Assembly: GCA_039545295.1 (NCBI GenBank)
Contig: BCIK01000001.1
Location: forward strand, 124,001-188,000
Direction of reading: 5' to 3'
Length of the DNA: 64,000 bases
Origin: Udeniomyces pyricola
Taxonomy: Eukaryota > Basidiomycota > Tremellomycetes > Cystofilobasidiales > Mrakiaceae
Shown in pieces: positions 11,456 to 21,905 of this stretch; positions within the stretch are counted from its first letter, which is position 1, and every line of letters starts with the position of its first letter. A model generated the notes under the pieces. It did no database searches. It saw only the letters and a program-made list of their open reading frames with translations, and was not told the DNA's origin. The position numbers and the translations under genes were made by a program.

Positions 11456-13149
11456 CTAGGGGTCCCTCGTCTTAGGGAGGTCAGGCGCCGGGAAATCGAC
11501 AGTCATGTGTTCGTCGTAATGCCTAAAGTGCACCTGCTTTCCAACGGCCTCAATCTCCTCGACCTCTTCCTTTGTCAACAGATCCGGCTTGAGACTCGCC
11601 ACCTCGACGAGCTTAGTCATGCGCGCCTCGTTCGCCGACGACGTGACGGCGACGACGCCTTTCTGTTTGGTCCAGAGCAAGAGCACGGTGGAAGCGTCGA
11701 CTTCTTGACCGGTCGATTCGGAGAGACGGGCCGAGATGCGGGCGAGGACGACTTCGAGTGGCCCTTGGCTGTGACGAAGGACGGGGGTGAGAGGTCCGTA
11801 GGCTTCGATTCGGATGTCGTGTTGCTCGCAAATGGCGAGGACAGGAGCGAGGTGGCTCAGAACATAAGGGTGGTACTCGAGTTCTGTAAGACGATAAACC
11901 AAAGCATGACAGCACGGAGAAAAAAAAAACCCCCCATTGTGAGGATTTGATCATGAGCTTCTTGTTGATCTTCCCTCTTGGCTGGTCGAGATGTTGAATC
12001 TCTGGATACGGAATCGCAACGAAACAAGAGGAAGAACACGTACGATTAACGACAGGCTTGTGCTTGGCCACCTTAAGCAACGCCTCGAGGTCTTGCGGTC
12101 GGTAGTTGGAGACGCCGAGGGAGGCAGTGAGCTCGCCATCATCGATCTGACGATGAAAGAGATCAAAGCCGAGAGGAAGAAAGACGAGAAAGTCATTCGT
12201 CAGGTACAAGCGGGTGTGATGAGCTTTGGTTGTCTTGTTTCGATCGCCGTCATACGTCACGTCCAATGCGTTTGAGAGACACACCATCTTTTCCAGCACC
12301 TGGTAAAATTCGATTTGCTTGCCGGACTCTGGGACGAAAGGGTTGTGAACCTGCGTATAGGCGAGATAGAATCAAATTCAGATGATAAAGCAAGAAAAGG
12401 GGGTTGGATAAGCGTCAAAAGTCTGGCTTAGAAAAGGGGGACGATGATGAAGAGATGGTAAAGCGGAAAGGACAATTACGAGTAGGAGATTGGGTTGAGT
12501 TCCTAGACGCTTGATGGAACCGAGGACAGACTCTCGGACGGTCGAGAGCGGGATGGGGTCATGATCTTGTGAAAGAAGATGGGAAGCGTGAGTGCAGAAG
12601 GATGAGTGTCATCTCGTCAGAGGAGCATTGCTAGCAACCGATAGGTGAGGATTCCCCTTCGGATCGAAGCCAGCCGACCTGGACTAACCGGCTCGGCCAT
12701 TCTTTTGGGATACTGCCTCGCAGAGGTGGTTTAAAGCAAAGTCGAGTGTCAGTTGGTTTTTTTTTTTTTTTCTTCTGTCGGTCTTGCGATTCATAACGAA
12801 ACAGCCGAGAACGAGGGAAGGAGACAGTACGTTTGGTTGTGAGGTAGATGTCGTTTCGATCGATGCCAGATTGTTTGATGGCGTCACCCGTCTCTTGTTC
12901 ATTGTTGTATCCCTGCGTATGGACATGGAAGGGTGAGAGGGGGAGCGAGATGATGTGATGTTAGAATGAATAGAGTCCGGATGAGACCTATGGAGAGACG
13001 ATGTAGTGATGGCGGACCTGAGCGGTGTCGATATGGCGAAGACCAAGCTTGAGAGCAAGGGCGAGCTGCTCCGGGCCTTTGGAGACTGTGCCCCAAGCTA
13101 GATCAGGGATGGTGGTGCCGTCGTTCAAGGAAAGAGATGAGAGAGACAT
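11456..13149 (-). CDS. Aldo/keto reductase (AKR3-like, NADPH-dependent)
   Basis: A cytosolic-type oxidoreductase that reduces carbonyl substrates with NAD(P)H. The first exon (13018-13149) encodes MSLSSLSLNDGTTIPDLAWG and ends HIDTAQ, giving the catalytic Asp. The next begins GYNNEQETG with the catalytic Tyr and ends DIYLTTK with the catalytic Lys. A later exon carries LLLVHNPFVPESGKQ, which holds the catalytic His. The remaining exons contain SLGVSNYRPQDLEALL, ELEYHPYVLSHL, IEAYGPLTPV and the cofactor-binding VVAVTSSANEARM. All four AKR tetrad residues are therefore visible. The NYRPQDLE and AYGPLTP forms point to the fungal AKR3 group (Ypr1/conjugated polyketone reductase-like) rather than xylose reductase. 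The exact substrate cannot be told from sequence. The small exons around 12550-12730 were not fully resolved. Confidence 0.88.
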
Positions 13150-13468
13150 GATGGTGAAGATGGATGTGGGTGGGTGAGTGATGGAGGCTGGGTGGGGGAA
13201 GATGAGAAATTACATATTATAGTACATGACGCAAGTACACGGTTATGTGGTTATTCTCGTCAACCATGATCACGCGCTGACGGGCGGCGGCGACCGGCGA
13301 GCGCCGACTTGTCACACACCCACTGGATGAATATGTGTACATGTGGCAAACGTCAAGCCACACAACGACAAAATACTATAACCTAGTTGCTCCAGATTCA
13401 GTCGACCATCATATATAACCCAGGTCTCTCCCTCCATATATATATACACATCCCCCTTCTCAACCATC
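13150..13468. promoter_or_regulatory. Divergent promoter with TATA-like stretches
   Basis: About 320 bases lie between two divergent starts. catatataac near 13410 and tatatatataca near 13436-13447 lie roughly 60 and 25 bases upstream of the plus-strand ATG, and tacatattatagta lies near 13210 on the reductase side. Confidence 0.45.
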
Positions 13469-14019
13469 ATGTCCCGTTTCCCCACGCTATGCCGAGCTAG
13501 CCCCGCCTCGCTTCTTCGTTCTCGGTTCCACTCAGCCCCGCCGCATCCAGCCCGATCTGATGACGCTCAGCCCGCTGCCGAGACCCCTACCACCTCCACT
13601 ACTGCCTCCACCCCAGGCTCAACCTCCCCTCCAACTCTTGATGACGTCGACTCTGCTGGGCTCTCGCTTGACACCCCTTTGACCAAAGACCCACAACCGT
13701 CTCAGGCCGAGCCGCCTCTCAGGAAGATGACGATTGCTGAGCAGGATGAGGCGACTAAACAGAAGCTTTTGGGCAGGGACGGAGGTCAATCCGTGCTTTC
13801 GACTGAGAACGGCGAGTGGAATGGACTCCCGACACATGTCAAGAACAACATGGTTAGTTTTGTATCTTGCCTCAAAGACATTCGACAAATAGGCGGCATA
13901 CAGTTACCGACCGACACGCGTTGTAGTCTTGCTGTACTTCGAACGGGAGTCATCACTGCCCTCAACGGACCTCGTGCTGACTATTTTTCTTTCACCGGAC
14001 CTAGTTCCGAGTAATCTGA
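13469..14019 (+). CDS. Small protein with a mitochondrial-type presequence
   Basis: I do not recognise this gene. Exon 1 (13469-13852) starts MSRFPTLCRASPASLLRSRF, an Arg/Ser/Leu-rich amphipathic start without acidic residues, typical of mitochondrial targeting signals. A Pro/Thr/Ser-rich linker follows, then a more conserved-looking end, MTIAEQDEATKQKLLGRDGG and NGEWNGLPTHVKNNM. Splicing the phase-0 intron 13853-14004 (gttagt..ctag) adds only FRVI and a stop, giving 132 residues ending VKNNMFRVI. An alternative acceptor at 13926 runs quickly into a stop. TATA-like sequences lie just upstream. Mitochondrial location is inference from the N-terminus; function is unknown. Confidence 0.6.
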
Positions 14020-14619
14020 GGCCAAGTCCTCATATCCGTCTCCTCATGACCATCCTTTGCAATACAATCTCGAGCGTAGCTCACAACCGTTGGCGAGGAC
14101 GATCGCATACCAGAGTGCGTCATGACGTCACCGCTTTTCTCGTCCAAGTCAGTGATGCATTCCGACTGCTGCTGCTCATACATCATGACCTTTTCGCTTC
14201 AACCACAGTTTAGATTTTCTTTCCTCTAGCAATATGTTTATATCTGGCCTATCTTCGTTTTCTCTCTTCTGAGAAGCCCACAAATCACAACCTTCTGTAC
14301 TGCCTGCGCATCATTTTCATCACACGTCTTTCTCTTGCATTTCGTCGTTTACCATCGCATCTTTCTTCTTGTCCTTAAACGTTTACAACTTTCTTTCCAA
14401 TGACCTACTTGTACTCGTATTGTGACTTGGGTGACTTGTGGCTTGAGTTGGCAACCTAAAAAGCAACGGGAAAGATTCAATTGACGGTTCTCAATGCAAA
14501 CGACTGCGTCGTGATCACAGCTGACGACTGACCACCAACAACTGCTCTCGCCTGCCGCTTCCTTCCCGTCTCTCTCTCTCTCTCTTTCTCTCTCTGCATC
14601 TTTCCTTCATCTGCCTCTC
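14020..14619. other. Intergenic with a CT-rich tract before SYM1
   Basis: Holds the 3' region of the small mitochondrial-type gene and the upstream region of SYM1. A (TC)n tract at about 14571-14596 lies within 50 bases of the SYM1 start, as is common in fungal promoters and leaders. No gene seen. Confidence 0.45.
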
Positions 14620-16280
14620 ATGTCTGCCGCCTTTGCTTCTTACCAAGCCTTCCTCAAGCGATCCCCTCTGCTCGGAAACGTTGCGTCGTCTGCCGTTCGT
14701 TGCCGCCCTTTTCTCGAGCAAACCTCTCTCGACAGCTTCTGCTCGTCTTTCCCCCTCGCAATCCTTTCATCGTCTGGTGGCCGACCCGCATCGTCATGTT
14801 TACATTTCTTTACTTAGCTAAGCCAAATTCATCTAAGCTGAACTGACCCTTCACCTGCTCTCTGTAGGTTCTCTTCGCGACCGGAGATGCCATCGCCCAG
14901 CAGTTGGTTGAAAAGAAGGTAGGAGTCAACGTCTTCGCCTCACGTCTCCTAGCTTTTGAGAGTAGCGGGCAGGCGTGACTGACTTTTCGTCGCACTTAAA
15001 CTGGACGTTCAATCTCTAGGGCAGCAAGCATGACTTCATGAGGACGGGGTAAGCTTAGATCAAACAACCACGTCATCCTGTCGGACCAAAGACATGGGCG
15101 CAGCGATGGGAGGTTAACGAGCTTGAGGTCTCTTCTTTTCTTCTGGGCTTGATGGTTGTCACTACAGACGTATCGTCGTCTGGGGAGGTGCCATGTAAGT
15201 CATGGACGACAATAGTCAAACTAAACTATGGCAGCAATTGTATCAATAGATGCTTACCACCACACGTTCCTCACACCCTTAGCTTCGCCCCGGCCATCCA
15301 CAACTGGTATGTCTGAGATCGTGTTCATGCTACTGCTAACCACTTGAACAGTAACCATCCGACGTATCCATGCTCAAATAAAACCCACGGTCGTTACTCA
15401 GGTTCAAAGTTCTCGAGCGACTGCCTATCAAGAACCAGGTCGCTAAGACTATCACTAAGGTATGTCATTTCGGACTTGCTCCGAGGTTCATCTCTGTCGA
15501 TCCACCATGACTTACTGCTCGATTGCCTTTCTTCGTCAATCGCCTACAGGTTGGACTTGACCAATTCGTCGTCGCTCCTACGAGTAAGGCCACGATGACC
15601 TTTCCGCGTCTGCAACACACCCATCACAAAGCCGAATCGCGCTCACACGGCTTCTCCTGCTCATCTCTCTTCTCACATCTTCCCATGTTACAGTTGTCGC
15701 CGCTTTTTTCACTTTTATGGGTGCCGCTGAGGGCAAGACGACCGACGATATCAAGGCCAAGCTGAGGACGGTTCGTATTTCCCGTAACATTCCTCAACTT
15801 CGGCCCTGTGGCAGCGTGTGTATTACATTGTGACGTCTGGGACTCACGCTTATTTCTTCGCTATCATATCTTACGTCTTTTCAATACAGGACTGGCTTCC
15901 GACTCTCAAGACCAACTGGAGCGTCTTCATTCCGGTCCAAGCGCTCAACATGTCCCTTGTCCCTGTCCAGTTGCGTCTGTTGACGATCAACGTACGTCTA
16001 GCCCCACATCATCACCGAGTCATAACCCTTCTACGTGCTTGAATGGTGCTAACATCGAAGGTCGTTCTCGTCTGTCGGTATTCGTAGATGGTTAACATCC
16101 CGTGGAACGTATGTTCAATCACCAGTCTGTCTTGTGTCCTGTCCACTAAATTCTCACTCATGTCCAAACTTGACCTTCGACTTCTACCCCTCTCTTCAGA
16201 CTTACCTCTCCATTCAAGCCAACAAGGGAGCCTCTGTCACCGAGACCATCAAGGCTAAGGTCGAGCCTGCCGTCTACTAG
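14620..16280 (+). CDS. SYM1: Mpv17/PMP22/Sym1 family membrane protein
   Basis: Members sit in the inner mitochondrial or peroxisomal membrane; yeast Sym1 is needed for growth on ethanol at high temperature. The gene is cut into at least ten small exons, several of only 20 to 35 bases. Joined pieces follow the family pattern in order: MSAAFASYQAFLKRSPLLGN, VLFATGDAIAQQLVEKK, SKHDFMRTG, RIVVWGGAI, FAPAIHNW, FKVLERLPIKNQ, VGLDQFVVAPT, VVAAFFTFMGAAEGKT, DWLPTLKTNWSVFIPVQALN, VPVQLRLL, MVNIPWN and TYLSIQANKGA, with stop at 16278. The W..F.P.Q..N..LVP...R motif and the final WNTYLS are diagnostic. Usual family members end soon after WN.YLS, and this one adds about 20 residues. Whether it is mitochondrial or peroxisomal cannot be decided. 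Confidence 0.88.
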
Positions 16281-16657
16281 ATTGGCCGCGATGATAGACT
16301 CGAACGCTGGGCGTTCTCCTCTTTGGATTCTTTCTCCTGTTTCTTCTATGTGCCGCTATGTTTCGGAGATGAATCAATGTAGAACTTAGACTGTTTTGTC
16401 AATCATGACGATCTTGTCAGATTAATGGGCTCCTGAGGTCTCTCACTTGCAAAGATGGCTTGAACAGACGAAAAGGGAGCTGGTGACGATTTACGTATGA
16501 TGCACGTAAGCTCGATCAGCTTGTGTAGTTGCTCACAATGGCACTTGGGCGACCTGGCGAGGCTTACAATATCAGACGTCACGGCGACGGCCGATGCAGC
16601 ACAACGTCCATCTTTCCACTCACCTCGCTCGCCTCTGGCCGAGATCCGACTACGCGT
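16281..16657. other. Intergenic between SYM1 and GPI1
   Basis: Tandem plus-strand genes flank this stretch. It holds the SYM1 3' end and the GPI1 upstream region. I see no clear TATA box, repeat or gene. Confidence 0.4.
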
Positions 16658-19600
16658 ATGAGGACCGTATTTATCCCAGCTGAATACGTCGGCCTCACAA
16701 ACATATGTCTCGTAGGCATCGCCCTCGCTGAGCACATCGTCGTGCTCGCAGTCATCTCTTGTCCCCTTGAGAGTAGTCCCACCACCGATGACCTAGGCGA
16801 ACCCTTCGTGCCTTCAGGCAGGTTGATCCAGGCTTGTTCGCCTCATCGAACTAAAATAGTAGGCAAAATCACGCAGGCACGAGAGGAGGAGGATGGTATA
16901 CCTAGTCGGAATGAGGACTACGTTGTACTAAATTGGACTCGCCCAAGGTGAGCGAGCTATGGTTTGTTGTCTTCTGAACACCACTTTGATCCAGCTATCT
17001 TCCCGGGCCTCTATTACACATGCTGATGATCTGTGATCATGCCTCAGCTCCCGCTTTCGGGTCGTTATATACGATGCGCCGTGCCCCTCGAAGCATCACT
17101 TCATGTCCCTCGCGCCGCTTGACCTTGATGTTTCGGCCAATGCGACGGCTCGATCTCACGATCCGCTCGTAGAACGAACGCAGAGGCTCATGAACTCGAC
17201 TATCCACTCAAAAGTCAAAGAAAAAGGGCTGGTAGAGGCAATACATATCGTGGGTCGTTGCAGGGATGCCAAGCGCAAGTTGCATGGAGAATGATAATCT
17301 TTGTCTCGTGATCTGATCTCCTTCCTTTCCCCTTTCTTCCACTTCGTGTCCAGATAAATGCATCTACAACCCTGAAGTCTCTGATCCACGCCTCTGTGAC
17401 TCATAATGAGGCATCAGACGTGGTCATGTTTGGCCCTCCACAACCATCCTCAGCTTTCTCAACACCTCCCTCTGTGCTGCGGCCCTTTCGGCAAATTGCA
17501 TTATGGACTCTTTCTGTCATCCGACACCCCATCCCATGGACTACTCTAGTATTACCTGACATCTCAGCCGCAGGTTCGTGAATCGTTCTTCTTGATCAGG
17601 AGCATAGCAAGCTGCATGTTGACACTCTCACGAAATTCTGCTTCCTACATGTGCATCGTAGCCAATCAACTCGACGTTCGGGCCGAGCAAGCGGCGTTTC
17701 TTCCTACCCAACTCCCTCTGATACGAACATCTAAGTCTCGAAACGACGCTGAGTCGAGGTCCAAGTATATCAAGTTAGCATTGAGGTTTCTGTACTCGCT
17801 CTTTCTGTCGAGTTTTCTTCTGTCTAGTGAGATTGATCCGTGACGTCCGATGTGCATCGCTCTCCCCTTCCACCCCTCCCCCCCTCCCCGCAAACTCCCC
17901 TTCGAATTTGCCAAATCCAAGTCTTTATAATACAATTTGGCTGGTGGCAAACGATCTCATTGTCGGTCAAGGCATGGGTATGGTGCTTTATGAGCTCAGC
18001 GACGTCTGGGGTTCCTCGCTCGGTGTTATCCTCGAGGTATGTTGCGAGCATGTCGTTTTTATCACGCCTCGACAGTTTTTCTTTTCGTCTGGAATACTGA
18101 CAAGCCCGCCTACTTGTGGTTGATCAGACTCTCACGATCAAGATCCCTCGTTCTACGTTACTTTGGCTTGACCATTGGCCTGGAGGTCTCAAGCTCAACA
18201 CGGAACTTTCGGCCTTCATCTCGACGACGTTGTTAGCTCTCATCTCCTTCTGGGAGCGAGGTACGTAGCCAATCTGATTTCCTCATCCAGGTTCCTATTC
18301 AGCTTCCAGAACCTCAACTTTGTGGCCTTATTGCCTGACGCGATTCAACCAACAGCTGTACTCTCCCCTCTCCTCCCTTGTCTCCCTACCATCCTTCGCT
18401 TCATCGGTACAACTGGCTACCTCGGCATGACGACGATCCTGTCTCTCTTTTCCGATCTCCTCTCACTCTTGACATTGCATCTCTATCTCGGCTACCTCTC
18501 GGCGGCTCTGGCGTTTCGAGGAATGAAGACTCTGTTGGGAACGCTGTTTCATGTTTTCCGAGGGTGAGTTAAAAGGGATCTAGTGGGGGTAAAAAGAAAC
18601 CCCACCAAGCTAAGATCTTGATTAACACCGCTGTCTCTTCTTCTCTCTTCCCCTCCTCCACCCCCCTCCTCCCTTCCAAAAACAACAACAACAACAACAC
18701 TATTGACGTCCATGTCTTCGCTTTGATGGTTTCGTTTTTTTCTCTCAAGGAAACGCGTGAATGTGCTCCGGAAGCGTCTCGACTCTGCCGAATATACAGT
18801 CGATCAACTGCTTCTCGGAACTGTCCTCTTCACCCTCTTCTCTTTCCTCTTCCCGACTATCGTCGCCTACCATCTCTGCTTTGCCGTCGTACGTCTGTCC
18901 GGAGCCGACATGACCTGTTCGCTTTGACCTATCTTGTACGCAACGACGGCCTTCGGTTCTGACCCCTCTTGTTTTGCGTCTCTGCTTTTGATGACATTAT
19001 TCAGTCGAGGTTCATCATCGTTCTGGGTCATGCGACACTTGATACGTGTCTTGCTTTCATGAACCATTTCCCACTCTTTGCACTCATGCTTCGCATCAAA
19101 GATCCTGCTCGCTTACCAGGTCCGTGACAGCCCCTCCCGACAACCCNNNNNNNNNNNNNNNNNNNNNNNNNNNNNNNNNNNNNNNNNNNNNNNNNNNNNN
19201 NNNNNNNNNNNNNNNNNNNNNNNNNNNNNNNNNNNNNNNNNNNNNNCTCGCTTACCAGGTCCGTGACAGCCCCTCCCGACACCCCCCCCCCCCCCCCCTC
19301 TCCCTCTTCCTTCCACTCCCTAATTGCTTCTTGAGATGGTGACTCCAAACGCTTATCCCCCATGGCTAATCGTACCTCGATTCTCCATACCCACTCCTTC
19401 CTTCCCTCCCTTTGTAATCTGTCGATGGATGTCTTTGACAGGCGGCATCACGTTTCATCTCGTCCAACCCTCAAACGTCCTCTACCCTTGCCTCAAGATG
19501 AGTAACGAACCCATCCCGTACACCACCATCTTCTTCCAACATCGTGAGCGCAGTCATCTCTTTTTTTTGCTTTTTTTTTTTTTTCTTCAAGAAGCTTTCC

Positions 19601-19891
19601 CCTCTCTTGAAGACGTTCGTCAAGAGGCAGACATCACTGTGCTCGTTCTGTTTCTCTTTACGAAAAGAAAGGAAACCCCGATCTCATCATTTTTTCCTTC
19701 TTTGACTTAATGCTTGTCTGCTTGTTGAACCATATGCCTGTCCCTCTCTCTCTCTCTCTCCCCCTCCCCCCAAAAAAAAAGTCGCTCTCTGGCGTCGATT
19801 GTGCTCGCATTACTCTCCGCTCCGTCTCGTCCGAGCCCTCACCGACGGACGCGTCGTCGGTCCTATCGGTCGGTTCGGGATTCGATATTGA
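16658..19891 (+). CDS. GPI1: GPI-GlcNAc transferase subunit Gpi1/PIG-Q
   Basis: Subunit of the ER complex that adds GlcNAc to phosphatidylinositol, the first step of GPI anchor synthesis. The model starts MRTVFIPAEY at 16658; the first donor is at 16948. The second exon gives SSRFRVVIYDAPCPSKHHF, and a following exon contains LRPFRQIALWTLSVIRHP. The family core comes next: FYNTIWLVANDLIVGQGMG, then LDHWPGGLKLNTELSAF with the conserved W-P-x-GLKLN block. After it come GTTGYLGMTTILSLFSDL and LTLHLYLGYLSAALAFRGM, then KRVNVLRKR and VDQLLLGTVLFTLFSFLFPT. The last parts are FHLVQPSNVLYPCLK and VALWRRLCSHYSPLRLVRAL, ending GRFGIRY at 19891. An assembly gap lies inside an intron, after LMLRIKDPARLP and before GGITFHLVQ, so no coding sequence seems lost. 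A few exon joins near 17580 and 19560-19780 are approximate. Confidence 0.87.
19147..19246. other. Assembly gap of exactly 100 N with duplicated flanks
   Basis: The 34 bases immediately before the gap, apart from the last few, reappear immediately after it: both begin ctcgcttaccaggtccgtga and continue identically to cctcccgac. It lies at the start of a GPI1 intron, next to a C-rich run. Confidence 0.97.
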
Positions 19892-20265
19892 TCAATTCGG
19901 AAGAAAAGAAGAAGAAAAAAAGAAGAAGAAAAAGACCGACGAGAAAAAGAAAATAAGGAGTCATCAATGCAAGCTATGTAGGCCAGTACTCCTTCACTTC
20001 TTCGTTGGGCTTTCAACAAGGCAAGTTTCTTCGAAGTCATTTCTTGAGCTTCACTTCGAACTCAGCCAAAGGGGAAATAAAGGGAGATCGAAAACGACGA
20101 GAGAAGAAAAAGGAAGAAAAGGTCATCAAAGAGAGCCATGTCGTCGTAAGAAGAAAAATAAATCGAGAACCATCGTCGTCGTCCTCTGCCTTGCCTCCAA
20201 TCTGGTCCCACCCCTCACCCCCCTCCCCCCACCACCTTTGCCGACTACAGCCCGTTCTCGGTCGC
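19892..20265. other. Convergent 3' regions of GPI1 and RBX1, purine-rich
   Basis: Contains an A/G-rich stretch at about 19900-19950 and several more purine tracts. Open frames crossing it are low-complexity Lys/Arg-rich artefacts. No gene. Confidence 0.5.
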
Positions 20266-21559
20266 CTATCGACCATACCTGAAAGAAAAGGGTAATCATG
20301 CAAAGGAAGAAGAGTACGTAAGGATGCGGTTCGGGTGTGGACATAGGAAAGATGTGATCAAACGAGGAGCCAAAGACACGACGTACTTCTGCAGTTCCCA
20401 TTCTCTGCAAGGTTGCAAGGGGGTTTAACAAGTTGAGAAAAGTAAATTTAAAAAAAGTTAGTGTGTGCAAACGNGGGGGGGGGGGGGAGGCAATGCTCGG
20501 ATATAGGCGTTGAAGAGAAGGGGAGACCGTACCTGTTATCCAGCGGGCAGACTTGTGTTCGAGTGAGGATCGGGGGGAGGACAAGGAAGTCAGGTTCCGC
20601 AGACATGAGAAAGAACGATTCCATCGCATCCACGTGCTGTGAGATAGAAGAGCCACTGACCTTGACGCGTCTTGAGCCAACGTGAGATGCAATGGAAATG
20701 GAAAGCATGCTGCAAGCGTCGAAAGGCCATCCTTGAGGAATCAGCACGACCCCAATTTATGACCTACCCTCTGCCAAGTCACCACTTGGATTTTGAATTC
20801 ATGTCGGGTTTGGAAGAAAAGATGTTCGGAAACATACGTTGCAAGTACCCCAAGCGACGGTACACTCCTCGTTGGTAGCTGATGCCTGGTTGGCCTGGCA
20901 TTCGATGCCTGAGAGATCGATTCGGCGATCAAGCAAGGTTCATCGTCCGTAGGACAGGTTAGCATTTAGATCTCGCGAATGATGATAAGCGAAACCGTGT
21001 CGTGTAGGAAAGGCTCCGACTGACAGAGCTCCATGATCTGGTTCTTGCAGATAGCGCAGGTGTCGACGAGAATGTCTAGAGAAGGATCGGGGTGCGTCGT
21101 GAATAGGATGGCATGGATGGATCAGTCAAAGGCGAGTGTCTGTTTGGGTTCATCATCACAAAGTGAGGAAAGCTGAGCTCGAGCTCTTACCCCAAGCCCA
21201 GATGGAGACCGCGTTCCACTACGATATCGATGTATCATGAACGAAAGTGAAGGAAAGCGAGAACGTCGTGAGCAAGATCCGTCGGCCGGACTTGTAAGCA
21301 TCTTGAGCTGATGGCGAGGCTGGGCCAATGGAATCGTATGCGTGGATGGCTCCCTTGGACCGGCTGAGATGAAGGGATGATCTGATGGACTGACCTTTTT
21401 GACCTCAAACTTCTTGCCACTGCCCTTAGCGCCCTTCTTGGCCCCTGCGGCGGCTTTGCCCTTGGCGGCGGCGGTAGCCTTCTTGTCTGATGGTGCGGCG
21501 GCTGGGGTAGTGTCGCCCTCTGTGGGGGTGGTGGTAGGGTCTACGTCCATGGCGCTCAT
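20266..21559 (-). CDS. RBX1: RING-box protein 1, cullin-RING ligase subunit
   Basis: Catalytic RING subunit of SCF and other cullin-RING ubiquitin ligases; it recruits the E2. The spliced minus-strand model starts [15 protein letters not shown], passes an Ala/Lys-rich linker to KKFEVKK, then gives [69 protein letters not shown] and EWELQKYGR. All RING-H2 ligands expected for Rbx1 are visible, and [11 protein letters not shown] is the cullin-binding strand. The last three residues come from a 13-base terminal exon (20266-20278): donor gtacgt after GAACTGCAGAA, acceptor ctttcag, then stop. The N-terminal extension before KKFEVKKW is longer than in human RBX1. A small sequence ambiguity and a G run at 20474-20487 fall in an intron. 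Confidence 0.94.
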
Positions 21560-21905
21560 GATGAAGAAGGGGAGATGGAAAGGTTGGAGACAGTTGATGG
21601 GTGGAAAGTAGCAAAGATGATTACGGTTGAGAGTCCAAGGCAGGTGATATGGTATTGATGATATCGATGTTGATGTTGATGTTGATGATGATGATATATA
21701 TATGATGATCGATGAATGATCTTGTGTTCTGCAAGCTGGACGAACCAAGCACCCAATATCCAATCCTAGACGACGTGTACTACTACTACTTGATTATTCG
21801 CACCGCTGATCAATACTCAGTAACAGAACACTGATACGTACTACCTCCAGCTGCTGCTCGACCCTCTCATCAACCCTTTCCCCTCCCTCCCCTTCGCTTC
21901 CGGCC
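21560..21905. promoter_or_regulatory. Divergent promoter RBX1 / ER DnaJ with a trinucleotide repeat
   Basis: About 346 bases lie between divergent starts. A (GAT)/(GTT)-type microsatellite followed by atatatatat lies at about 21660-21715, inside the RBX1 upstream region. Confidence 0.45.

Noticed and set aside
11507..11950. 147-codon plus-strand open frame
   Set aside because: It is antisense to the aldo/keto reductase exon, whose minus-strand reading has clear family motifs.
16403..16735. 110-codon minus-strand open frame between SYM1 and GPI1
   Set aside because: It overlaps the GPI1 first exon, which fits the rest of GPI1, and has no recognisable features of its own.
19710..20282. 190-codon Lys/Arg-rich open frame
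   Set aside because: It begins in GPI1 intron sequence, overlaps the GPI1 last exon in another frame and then crosses purine tracts and the RBX1 last exon on the other strand.
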